Shown here in pieces: positions 38,461-45,036 of a DNA stretch of 45,036 nucleotides. This DNA is from RGIG3009 sp045595445 (lineage in GTDB: Bacteria; Bacillota; Clostridia; Oscillospirales; Acutalibacteraceae). Each line of letters starts with the position of its first letter. Position 1 is the first letter of the stretch. The stretch is taken from positions 1 through 45,036 of the forward strand of contig JAZOAK010000078.1 of assembly GCA_045595445.1 (NCBI GenBank), read 5' to 3'. A program made the position numbers and the translations under genes. The notes beneath the pieces are model-generated. The model saw only the letters and a program-made list of their open reading frames with translations, ran no database searches and was not told where the DNA came from.

Positions 38461-39537
38461 TTATTTATCGTACTTTTTCACGATCTCGCACAACTCGTCC
38501 ATCTTCGCTTGGATGTCTGCCGCCAACTTAAACTGCGTGTGGCAACGATGGAGATTCTGTTCCGGATAATGAATTTTGAAGTACGTGTCACCTTCAAGAT
38601 AATCGGTAAGGAAACGAATACCGCATTCGAGCGTCATCAGGTAACCGGAGAACGGCAACAACTCTTTTTCTTTTGCCGTCAAACTCTCGCCGCAGGCCTC
38701 CAAGAAGCCCTTGGTGTATTCCTCAAACAACGAAACGTCGCAATACACCTTCGAAAGATCGGTCTCGTCCTCCGCCGCAGGATTGGTACCGAAACGGATA
38801 CTGTCGCCGAAATCATACAAAGCCGAACCGGGCATCACGGTATCCAGATCAATCACCGCCATGGGCTTGCCGGTCTGATCGTCCAGCAACACGTTGTTAA
38901 GCTTCGTATCGTTGTGCGTCACACGCAGCGGCAACTCACCGCTCGCCAGCAGAGAAACGACCAATTCGGTATCCGCTTTGCGCTCACGCACGAACGCGAT
39001 CTCCTCTTTAAGCGACGCGGCGCGTCCCATTTTATCCGCCGCCACCGCCGCTTCAAAGTTTTTATAACGGTTCACGGTGTTGTGGAAATTCGGGATCGCT
39101 TCGCTAAGCGTTTCAGCAGGGAAATCCGCCAAACGGCGCTGGAACTGACCGAAGGCCACGGCAGAATAATAGAAGTGGATCGGATTTTCCACCGTCTGCA
39201 ACGACAACGTGCGCTCCACAAAAACGTACATACGGTAATAGTTGCCCTCGTGCTCCAAATACGCTTTCCCGTCTTTGGTCGGGATGATCTGCAAGCACTC
39301 GCGCTCGGGATCACCGCCCGCCGCTACCACTTTTTCACGGATGGTCTCGGTCACGCGCTGAATGTTGCTCATGAGGCCCTTGACGTCGGGGAACACGTTG
39401 TGGTTGATACGTTGCAGAATATACCGCTTATCCGCAGCATACACGCAATAGGTATCGTTAATATGTCCGCAGCCGTACCGCTCCGCTTTGTTCGGCTCAC
39501 GATCCAAGGCAAATTGTTTTGCCATTTCTACCATCAT
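38461..39537 (-). CDS. nahK: N-acetylhexosamine 1-kinase (NahK)-like kinase
   Basis: A 358-residue kinase of the aminoglycoside phosphotransferase fold. It closely follows bifidobacterial NahK/LnpB over its length: GHINDTYCVY, RYILQRINHNVFPDV, LPLRVTHNDTKLNNVLLD (catalytic Asp near 210), VIDLDTVMPGSALYDFGDSI (metal-binding Asp) and a conserved C-terminal ECGIRFLTDYLEGD block. NahK makes GlcNAc-1-P or GalNAc-1-P from the free sugars released in lacto-/galacto-N-biose breakdown. The start is ATG 39537, 8 bases after AAGGGG; a GTG three codons earlier is possible. It lies 12 bp after the nucleotidyltransferase gene in one operon. Confidence 0.88.
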   Translation of the reverse strand: MMVEMAKQFALDREPNKAERYGCGHINDTYCVYAADKRYILQRINHNVFPDVKGLMSNIQRVTETIREKVVAAGGDPERECLQIIPTKDGKAYLEHEGNYYRMYVFVERTLSLQTVENPIHFYYSAVAFGQFQRRLADFPAETLSEAIPNFHNTVNRYKNFEAAVAADKMGRAASLKEEIAFVRERKADTELVVSLLASGELPLRVTHNDTKLNNVLLDDQTGKPMAVIDLDTVMPGSALYDFGDSIRFGTNPAAEDETDLSKVYCDVSLFEEYTKGFLEACGESLTAKEKELLPFSGYLMTLECGIRFLTDYLEGDTYFKIHYPEQNLHRCHTQFKLAADIQAKMDELCEIVKKYDK

Positions 39538-39549
39538 CTTCGACACCCC

Positions 39550-40461
39550 TTACATCTCGGCAGGATAAATACCGTTTGCGGTCATATCCGCAATGGCGTT
39601 TTGCACGTCAATCTTATCTTCGGCATACGTCATACCGTACCAGCGGTCGGGGGTACGCAGCACCGTCGTTTCCGCCTCGCCGTCGGCCATCATATCGTTG
39701 ACCGCAAAGGGCAGGAAGAACTCGGCTTTGGCGGGGTTCGCTTTCGCCGTCGTGTCCAAAAACGCTTTGAAGCGCTCGTCTAAATGATCCAGCATCGCGG
39801 CAGGGAACGCCCACGCGTTCATCGAAACGGCACAACCGGCGGGCAGCACTTCCCACGTCTTGCCGTCGTCCTCACTGAACTGCGCTTTACCGTCCACCAT
39901 CTCAATGTGGGTGCGCTCCACCAGACCGCACAGCTTGCCGTTCTCATCCACCGAGCAAACACCACGGGACACGTAGCCGTTCTCGGTCAACGTGTTTTCC
40001 AAAATATATGCCGACATAGCAAATGACATCGGGCCCTCCGCTTGCGGCTTGGACAAGAAATCTGCCAACAACTGATAGCTTTCACGACCGTAAAAATCAT
40101 CCGCGTTGATCACCATGAACGGCTCGTTCACCACACCGCGGCAGCACAAAATCGCATGAGCGGTGCCCCACGGCTTAGTGCGGCCTTCCGGAACGGTGTA
40201 TCCCTCGGGCAAGCGATCCAACTCTTGGTACACGTATTCCACCGGAATCTTCTCGGCAATACGGTTACCGAGCAGCTCCTTGAACTCTTTTTCGATCGCA
40301 TGCTTGATAACAAACACGATCTTGCCGAATCCGGCTTGTATGGCATCGTACACCGAATAGTCGATCAACAGCTGTCCGTTCGGACCCACCGGCGTTAATT
40401 GTTTCAGCCCACCAAAGCGACTGCCCATACCGGCAGCCATAATCACGAGAGTCGGTTTCAT
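39550..40461 (-). CDS. Sugar-1-phosphate nucleotidyltransferase
   Basis: A 303-residue NTP_transferase protein: the N-terminal signature MAAGMGSRFGGLKQLTPVG (about 8-26) binds the nucleotide, and VINADDFYG (about 117-125) supplies the metal-binding Asp pair. WGTAHAILCCRG corresponds to the GTAHA block of such enzymes. Next to a NahK-like kinase it would most simply convert HexNAc-1-P (or Glc/Gal-1-P) plus UTP into UDP-sugar, the role of LnpC in bifidobacteria, though LnpC itself is longer. First gene of the operon with the kinase; start ATG 40461 after GAGGAA. Confidence 0.82.
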   Translation of the reverse strand: MKPTLVIMAAGMGSRFGGLKQLTPVGPNGQLLIDYSVYDAIQAGFGKIVFVIKHAIEKEFKELLGNRIAEKIPVEYVYQELDRLPEGYTVPEGRTKPWGTAHAILCCRGVVNEPFMVINADDFYGRESYQLLADFLSKPQAEGPMSFAMSAYILENTLTENGYVSRGVCSVDENGKLCGLVERTHIEMVDGKAQFSEDDGKTWEVLPAGCAVSMNAWAFPAAMLDHLDERFKAFLDTTAKANPAKAEFFLPFAVNDMMADGEAETTVLRTPDRWYGMTYAEDKIDVQNAIADMTANGIYPAEM

Positions 40462-40575
40462 AATACAATTCCTCTTTTCATAAAACTACTCGTTTATGGT
40501 ACTCCGTCAAGCGTTTTTCTGCAATAGCCGTTTTGTCAAAAATCGTGCATTTTTCGTCACGGCAACATCTTAGCA

Positions 40576-40604
40576 TTGAAAATCGCAACGAAGTACGGTA
40601 TACT
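40576..40604 (+). promoter_or_regulatory. Promoter region of galE
   Basis: TTGAAA (40576-40581), 17 bp, TATACT (40599-40604). The -10 sits inside an inverted repeat AAGTAC (40591-40596)/GTACTT (40605-40610), a possible operator; two more TATACT copies follow (40610-40620). Confidence 0.65.
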
Positions 40605-40634
40605 GTACTTATACTATACTGGGGGGAACCAAAA

Positions 40635-41651
40635 ATGTCAATATTGATTACCGGCGGCTGCGGTTATATCGGCAGCCACACCTGCATCGAACTGCTCGCA
40701 TCCGGCCACGACATCGTGGTGCTGGACAACTTCTACAACTCGGATATCGAGGCACTTAATCGCGTCAAAGAACTCTCCGGCAAAGATTTTCCGTTCTATG
40801 AGTGCGACATCCGCGACGCCGAGGGCCTGCGCCGCATTTTCCGTGAAAACAACATCGACGTCGTCATTCACTTTGCGGGCCTCAAAGCGGTCGGTGAATC
40901 GGTCGAAAAACCGCTCGAGTATTTCGATAACAACGTCAACGGCACGCTCGTCCTGTGCAGTGTCATGCGTGAGTTCGGTTGCAAACGCATGGTGTTCAGC
41001 TCATCTGCCACCGTGTACGGCATGAACAACCCCTCCCCTCTCAACGAAACGATGGAGGTCGGCGCCGTCACCAATCCGTACGGCCGCACCAAGTTTATGA
41101 TCGAATGTATCCTGCAAGATCTCTGCGTATCCGATCCCGAATGGTCGGTCGTCCTGCTTCGGTATTTCAACCCCATCGGCGCGCACAAAAGCGGTCGCAT
41201 CGGTGAAGATCCCAGCGGCATCCCGAACAATCTTATGCCGTACGTCACGCAGGTGGCAGTCGGCAAGCGCGAAAAACTGTCTGTTTTCGGTAACGATTAC
41301 GACACGCCCGACGGCACCGGTGTGCGCGACTATATCCACGTCGTCGACCTCGCCCGCGGCCATGTGTGCGCTGTCAATTACGCGCTGAAAACCACCGGCA
41401 TCGAGGCAGTCAACCTCGGCACCGGCACCGGTTACAGCGTCCTCGATCTCGTCAACACCTTCAAGAAAGTCAACAATATCGACGTTCCGTATGCGATCGT
41501 CGACCGCCGCCCCGGCGACATCGGCACCTGCTATTCCAACCCCGCCAAAGCAAAAGAACTGCTCGGTTGGGAAGCGGAATACGGTCTGGAAGACATGTGC
41601 CGCGACGCCTGGCGCTGGCAATCCCAAAACCCGAAAGGATATAAAAACTAA
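40635..41651 (+). CDS. galE: UDP-glucose 4-epimerase
   Basis: A 338-residue short-chain dehydrogenase-type epimerase that interconverts UDP-Glc/UDP-Gal and often UDP-GlcNAc/UDP-GalNAc. NAD+-binding ITGGCGYIGSH (residues 4-14), HFAGLKAVGES (about 79-89), catalytic Ser in FSSSATVYG (about 121-129) and YGRTK (Tyr and Lys, about 148-152), then LRYFNPIGAH and DGTGVRDYIHVVDLA. Full length. The start at 40635 follows GGGGGGAACC. It is divergent from the nucleotidyltransferase-kinase operon and completes its chemistry. Confidence 0.96.
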   Translation: MSILITGGCGYIGSHTCIELLASGHDIVVLDNFYNSDIEALNRVKELSGKDFPFYECDIRDAEGLRRIFRENNIDVVIHFAGLKAVGESVEKPLEYFDNNVNGTLVLCSVMREFGCKRMVFSSSATVYGMNNPSPLNETMEVGAVTNPYGRTKFMIECILQDLCVSDPEWSVVLLRYFNPIGAHKSGRIGEDPSGIPNNLMPYVTQVAVGKREKLSVFGNDYDTPDGTGVRDYIHVVDLARGHVCAVNYALKTTGIEAVNLGTGTGYSVLDLVNTFKKVNNIDVPYAIVDRRPGDIGTCYSNPAKAKELLGWEAEYGLEDMCRDAWRWQSQNPKGYKN

Positions 41652-41660
41652 CAAACCTGC

Positions 41661-41697
41661 AAAAAGGAGTCAACGCTTTGCGTCGACTCCTTTTTTA
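41661..41697 (+). terminator. Terminator of galE
   Basis: AAAAAGGAGTC.ACG/CGT.GACTCCTTTTTT hairpin closed over a short TTTG loop. Confidence 0.85.
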
Positions 41698-41836
41698 TGC
41701 CTGCCTCTGACGAGGGGGGTGTCGGCGAATGCCGACGGAGGAAGAGAATAATCCGTCGCGCTCCGCGCGACACCGACCTGCCCCCCCCTGTAAAGGGAGG
41801 GGGACCGCCGCAGGCGGTGGAGGGATTTTCTTACCT
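41698..41836. repeat. Interspersed GGAGG-type intergenic repeat
   Basis: A ~135 bp stretch of hairpins: GTCGGC/GCCGAC, GTCGCGC/GCGCGAC-like, CCCCCC...GGGAGGGGG and CCGCcgcaGGCGG, ending GGTGGAGGGATTTTC. The layout and end resemble the repeat at 38392-38460 and the dispersed CCTCTG...GGAGG elements found between genes of many gut Firmicutes. No coding potential. Confidence 0.65.
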
Positions 41837-41860
41837 TTTCCCTCTTACCTCTTACTTCAA

Positions 41861-41895
41861 AAAAAGACCTCGTCCGAAAAGGACGAGGTCTTTTT
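41861..41895. terminator. Terminator of the alpha ribosomal operon
   Basis: 15 bp stem AAAAAGACCTCGTCC/GGACGAGGTCTTTTT with a 5 nt loop; on the minus strand it follows rplQ and is continued by a T run. Confidence 0.93.
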
Positions 41896-41907
41896 GATTG
41901 TTGTGAC

Positions 41908-42252
41908 TTATTTCACGAGCTCGATGATGGCCATCTCCGCAGCATCACCGCGGCGGGCGCCGATCTTGATGATGCGGGTGTAACCGCCGTTGCGCTCCGC
42001 ATAGGAAGGCGCGATCTCATCAAACAATTTCTTGCAAACGCTCTCTTTCGTCACAAAAGAGAACACCAGTCGCTTATTAGCCAGAGTCGGCTGTTTTGCG
42101 ATCGTGATCATTTTTTCTGCCATGGCGCGAACTTCCTTAGCGCGGGTAACGGTCGTTTCGATACGGCCTTTTTCCAGCAGGAAGGTCACCATCGCTCTCA
42201 GCATCGCCATACGCGAAGCGGTAGGTCTGCCGAGCTTACGAGTTCCGGGCAT
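41908..42252 (-). CDS. rplQ: Ribosomal protein bL17
   Basis: 114 residues, typical length. The opening PGTRKLGRPTASRMAMLRAM is the bL17 signature (KLxRxxxHR.AMLRN) in variant form, and RNGGYTRIIKIGARRGDAAEMAIIELV is its C-terminus. Large-subunit protein near the exit tunnel. Last gene of the alpha operon, 41 bp after rpoA. Confidence 0.97.
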   Translation of the reverse strand: MPGTRKLGRPTASRMAMLRAMVTFLLEKGRIETTVTRAKEVRAMAEKMITIAKQPTLANKRLVFSFVTKESVCKKLFDEIAPSYAERNGGYTRIIKIGARRGDAAEMAIIELVK

Positions 42253-42293
42253 GTGAATTCACTCCTTTTCAGAATTCTGCGGAATAGATTTCC

Positions 42294-43247
42294 TTATTCC
42301 TCTTCGTCGCGCAGACTAAAGCCCAACGACGCCAGTTTGTTGATAACTTCTTCCAAAGACTTGCGGCCGAGGTTGCGAACCTTCATCATATCGTCCTCGG
42401 TCTTGTTGGTCAGATCTTCCACCGTGTTGATACCGGCACGCTTCAAGCAGTTGAAGGAACGAACCGACAGATCGAGTTCTTCGATCGTCATTTCGAGAGC
42501 CTTCTCCTTGCCCTTGTCGTCTTTCTCGACCATGATGGAGTCGCCGGCATACATCTCGCCGGAGAGATCCACAAACAGTGCCAAGTGATCGGTGATGATC
42601 TTTGCTGCCAACGAAACAGCTTCCTGAGCAGAGATGGTACCGTTGGTCCAAACCTCCAAGCTCAGCTTGTCGTAGTCGGTGATCTGACCCACGCGGGTAT
42701 TGCTGACCGCGTAGTTGACCTTGACCACGGGCGTGTAAATGGAGTCAACCGGAATCACACCGATGACCGGCTGCATGATCTGCTTGTTACGCTCAGCAGG
42801 AACGTAACCGCGGCCCTTATCCAGCGTGATTTCCATGTTCAGCTTGCCGTTTTCACCCACCGTCGCGATATGTGTTTCGGGACGCAGGATTTCGACCTCG
42901 CTGTCACATTTGATGGAGCCCGCCGTGACCTCACAGGGACCCACAGCCTCTACGTACACGGTCTTCGGTCCGTCGCCATTCAAGTTCAGAACCAGATCTT
43001 TGATGTTCAGGACGATCTCCGTCACATCTTCTTTTACACCTTCAATGGTGGAAAACTCATGAAGAACGCCGTCGATTTTAACGGAAGTGACCGCCACACC
43101 CGGCAACGAGGAAAGCAGTACACGACGCAGGCTGTTACCGAGAGTCGTGCCGTAGCCTCTTTCCAACGGTTCAACAACAAAGCGACCGTAGGTTCCGTCG
43201 GGAGCAAGGTCCAACGCTTCAATTCTGGGCTTCTCAATCTCTATCAT
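42294..43247 (-). CDS. rpoA: RNA polymerase alpha subunit
   Basis: 317 residues: N-terminal assembly domain (about 1-230; YGRFVVEPLERGYGTTLGNSLRRVLL, LPGVAVTSVKIDGVLHEFS) and a C-terminal domain (about 250-310; LDLSVRSFNCLKRAGINTVEDL, then LGRKSLEEVINKL) that contacts UP elements and activators. Complete. Strongly conserved position between rpsD and rplQ. Confidence 0.98.
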   Translation of the reverse strand: MIEIEKPRIEALDLAPDGTYGRFVVEPLERGYGTTLGNSLRRVLLSSLPGVAVTSVKIDGVLHEFSTIEGVKEDVTEIVLNIKDLVLNLNGDGPKTVYVEAVGPCEVTAGSIKCDSEVEILRPETHIATVGENGKLNMEITLDKGRGYVPAERNKQIMQPVIGVIPVDSIYTPVVKVNYAVSNTRVGQITDYDKLSLEVWTNGTISAQEAVSLAAKIITDHLALFVDLSGEMYAGDSIMVEKDDKGKEKALEMTIEELDLSVRSFNCLKRAGINTVEDLTNKTEDDMMKVRNLGRKSLEEVINKLASLGFSLRDEEE

Positions 43248-43268
43248 TCAAAACCCTCCTTTTAATGT

Positions 43269-43309
43269 ACGAAACAGCTACGCGCACAACGCGTACGCGT
43301 GCGTTTCGT
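43269..43309 (-). promoter_or_regulatory. Hairpin in the rpsD-rpoA intergenic region
   Basis: ACGAAAC/GTTTCGT encloses ACGCG/CGCGT between the rpsD stop and the rpoA start (103 bp, the longest gap of the operon). It is not a terminator. It may be an RNA-processing or protein-binding site; S4 regulates alpha operons in some bacteria. Confidence 0.4.
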
Positions 43310-43350
43310 GATGTGTCGTGCGAACTTGCAACACTGTGCAATGTCTCGGA

Positions 43351-43977
43351 TTATTTCGAGTACAACTCGACGATAAGGGTTTCCTCGATCGGAAGATCAA
43401 TATCCTCACGAGCAGGCACCGCGGCGATCTTCGCTTCCCATTCAGCGGTCTTCTCGAGCCACTTCGGAACGGGACGAGAGCTATTCGCCTCAGCGATAGC
43501 CTTCATTTTGTCAAGTGCGCGGCTGTTTTCTTTCACGGCAATCGCCTCGCCGACCTTGGTCAGGTAAGACGGAATGTTGACCTTGCGGCCGTTAACCGTG
43601 AAATGTCCCTGGGTAACCAGCTGACGAGCTTCCGCACGGGAGCTGGCATAGCCCAGACGATACACAACGTTGTCCAGACGGGACTCGAGCAAACGGAGCA
43701 GGTTTTCACCTGTCACGCCGGTCATCTTGGTCGCCATCTCAAAATAATGACGGAACTGACCCTCGAGCACACCGTAGTAACGTCTTGCGTACTGTTTCGT
43801 ACGGAGCTGTTTGCCGTATTCCGAAGCTTTGCGGTTACGAGCCTGACCATGCTGGCCGGGTGCGTACGCGCGGCGGGCAACGGCGCATTTGCCGGTATAG
43901 CAGCGCTCGCCCTTCAAAAACAATTTCTGTCCTTCACGGCGGCAAAGTCTGCACACCGCACCGGTATATCTTGCCAT
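43351..43977 (-). CDS. rpsD: Ribosomal protein uS4
   Basis: 208 residues. The N-terminus retains the zinc-type Cys set (CRLCRREG...CYTGKC, residues 9-31), the C+ form. The S4 RNA-binding domain is RLDNVVYRLGYASSRAEARQLVTQGHFTVNG (about 100-130). Its place between rpsK and rpoA is the clostridial arrangement; in Bacillus rpsD lies elsewhere. Confidence 0.98.
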   Translation of the reverse strand: MARYTGAVCRLCRREGQKLFLKGERCYTGKCAVARRAYAPGQHGQARNRKASEYGKQLRTKQYARRYYGVLEGQFRHYFEMATKMTGVTGENLLRLLESRLDNVVYRLGYASSRAEARQLVTQGHFTVNGRKVNIPSYLTKVGEAIAVKENSRALDKMKAIAEANSSRPVPKWLEKTAEWEAKIAAVPAREDIDLPIEETLIVELYSK

Positions 43978-44004
43978 TTTGGTTGCACCTCCTAAATTCT
44001 CGTG

Positions 44005-44409
44005 TTATACGCGTCTTCTCTTGGGAGGACGGCATCCGTTGTGGGGGACAGGCGTTACGTCTTTGATCATGGTAACGTCGAGTCCGGCGGTCTGTAAGGC
44101 ACGGATCGCGGCTTCACGGCCGGCACCCGGACCTTTAACATACACTTCGACGGTTTTCAAACCGTGCTCCATTGCTGCCTTGGCAGCGGTTTCCGCAGCC
44201 GTTTGAGCAGCAAAGGGGGTGGATTTCCGCGAACCGCGGAAGCCCAACTCACCGGCGCTTGCCCAGGACAACGCATTGCCCTGCGTGTCGGTGATGGTAA
44301 CAATGGTGTTATTGAATGTGGACTGGATATGTGCGGCGCCACGCTCAATATTTTTACGCTCTTTGCGACGGACAGTGCCCTTTTTCGCAGTTGTTTTTGC
44401 AGCAGCCAT
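44005..44409 (-). CDS. rpsK: Ribosomal protein uS11
   Basis: 134 residues. GAAHIQSTFNNTIVTITDTQGN (about 25-46), KSTPFAAQTAAETAA and the C-terminal DVTPVPHNGCRPPKRRRV are diagnostic. Small-subunit platform protein. Start ATG 44409, 16 bp after rpsM. Confidence 0.98.
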   Translation of the reverse strand: MAAAKTTAKKGTVRRKERKNIERGAAHIQSTFNNTIVTITDTQGNALSWASAGELGFRGSRKSTPFAAQTAAETAAKAAMEHGLKTVEVYVKGPGAGREAAIRALQTAGLDVTMIKDVTPVPHNGCRPPKRRRV

Positions 44410-44425
44410 TCTCTATCCCTCCTGC

Positions 44426-44794
44426 TTACTTCTTCTTGTTGGCGATGGTCTTCTTCGGACCCTTACGGGTACGCGGATTGGTCTTGGAGCGCTGACCGCG
44501 CACCGGCAAACCTTTGCGGTGACGCAGACCGCGATAGCTGCCGATTTCGATCAAGCGTTTGATATCAAACGCGATGTCACGGCGCAGATCGCCTTCCACG
44601 ACACAGTTGTGGTCAATGTACTCACGGAGTTTGGAAATATCATCCTCGGTCAGGTCCCGAACACGGGTATCCGGATTCACGCCGGATGCAGCGAGGATAT
44701 CATTAGCCGTTTTACGGCCGATACCGTAGATATAGGTAAGACCGATCTCTACGCGTTTGTCTCTGGGCAGGTCAACACCAGCTATACGAGCCAT
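44426..44794 (-). CDS. rpsM: Ribosomal protein uS13
   Basis: 122 residues. ARIAGVDLPRDKRVEIGLTYIYGIG (2-26) and the basic tail RHRKGLPVRGQRSKTNPRTRK, which contacts tRNA in the P site, are diagnostic. Start ATG 44794 after AAGGAAGG. Confidence 0.98.
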   Translation of the reverse strand: MARIAGVDLPRDKRVEIGLTYIYGIGRKTANDILAASGVNPDTRVRDLTEDDISKLREYIDHNCVVEGDLRRDIAFDIKRLIEIGSYRGLRHRKGLPVRGQRSKTNPRTRKGPKKTIANKKK

Positions 44795-44849
44795 AATAGT
44801 ATCCTTCCTTTCGGTTTTGCCGTCGTGTGACAGCTTTCAGTCGTCGGGA

Positions 44850-44963
44850 TCAGCCCTGACGCTGCTTATGCTTGGGGTTTTCGCAAATGACCATAATGCG
44901 GCCCTTGCGTTTGATGATCTTGCACTTTTCGCAGATTTTCTTTACAGAAGGTCTGACTTTCAT
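44850..44963 (-). CDS. rpmJ: Ribosomal protein bL36
   Basis: A 37-residue protein read directly from the minus strand: MKVRPSVKKICEKCKIIKRK, then GRIMVICENPKHKQRQG. It has the Cys-x2-Cys...Cys...His zinc knuckle of the C+ form. The start at 44963 follows AAAGGAGGC. It lies between infA and rpsM as in other Firmicutes. Confidence 0.97.
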   Translation of the reverse strand: MKVRPSVKKICEKCKIIKRKGRIMVICENPKHKQRQG

Positions 44964-45009
44964 GAAAATGCCTCCTTTGATAGTCGGTCAGGTCATAGAC
45001 CTGCGTCCT

Positions 45010-45036
45010 TTATTTGGTTCTCCAGGTAATGCGCCC
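45010..45036 (-). CDS. infA: Translation initiation factor IF-1, C-terminal end (partial)
   Basis: The last eight codons at the window edge read GRITWRTK and stop at TAA, the usual ending of bacterial IF-1 (LTRGRITWRxK). The gene continues beyond the right edge. Position just before rpmJ supports the call. Confidence 0.88.
   Translation of the reverse strand, partial: GRITWRTK

Overview
The window is chromosomal DNA from a Firmicute, most likely an uncultured gut clostridium of the Oscillospirales/Ruminococcaceae type. This rests on the infA-rpmJ-rpsM-rpsK-rpsD-rpoA-rplQ order at the right end, strong GGAGG ribosome binding sites, TTGACA-N17-TATAAT promoters, tight intergenic regions with Rho-independent terminators, and many genes typical of that group (DUF6809, DUF6198, DUF4886, PqqD/OPT, NhaC under a lysine riboswitch). 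The taxon is an inference. No tRNA, rRNA, CRISPR array, transposase, integrase or phage gene was seen.

Layout. 1-560: three copies of a ~146 bp structured repeat. 580-1232: divergent DUF6809 / XRE-repressor pair with two dyad operators. 1387-7578: lipid acyltransferase + PAP2 protein, an OPT peptide transporter coupled to a PqqD-like protein, an alpha/beta hydrolase and a zinc-ribbon acyltransferase. 7606-12102: DUF6198-MATE operon, then MFS + class II amidotransferase operon. 12130-16216: AraC regulator divergent from a sugar operon (PMI-like isomerase, ROK kinase, DJ-1/PfpI). 16254-18303: DUF4886 hydrolase and a CofE-like ligase. 18412-20926: two divergent azlCD exporters and a Dabb protein. 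20984-27704: wall-anchored surface protein, EamA exporter, remnant of an NCS2 permease, YwaF-type protein, lipoprotein, alanine symporter. 27716-28389: an AT-rich, gene-free, highly structured stretch. 28390-32895: ATP-pyrophosphatase half of GMP synthase, acyl-ACP thioesterase, ValRS. 33066-36250: NagB-like protein, GH109-like oxidoreductase, AraC regulator. 36299-38384: NhaC-family transporter behind a lysine riboswitch. 38461-41651: NahK-like kinase, sugar nucleotidyltransferase and divergent GalE. 41908-45036: alpha ribosomal operon, running off the right edge inside infA.

How it fits together. A recurring theme is catabolism of amino sugars and host-type glycans: a NahK-like 1-kinase, a uridylyltransferase-like protein and GalE reproduce three of the four steps of the bifidobacterial lacto-N-biose/galacto-N-biose pathway, and NagB-like, GH109-like, PMI-like and ROK proteins lie nearby with AraC-type regulators. 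A second theme is amino acid and peptide traffic: OPT, two AzlCD, AGCS, lysine-controlled NhaC and EamA. The least explained parts are the structured repeat array at the left end, the AT-rich stretch at 27.7-28.4 kb, the OPT-PqqD pair, and the MFS-amidotransferase pair.
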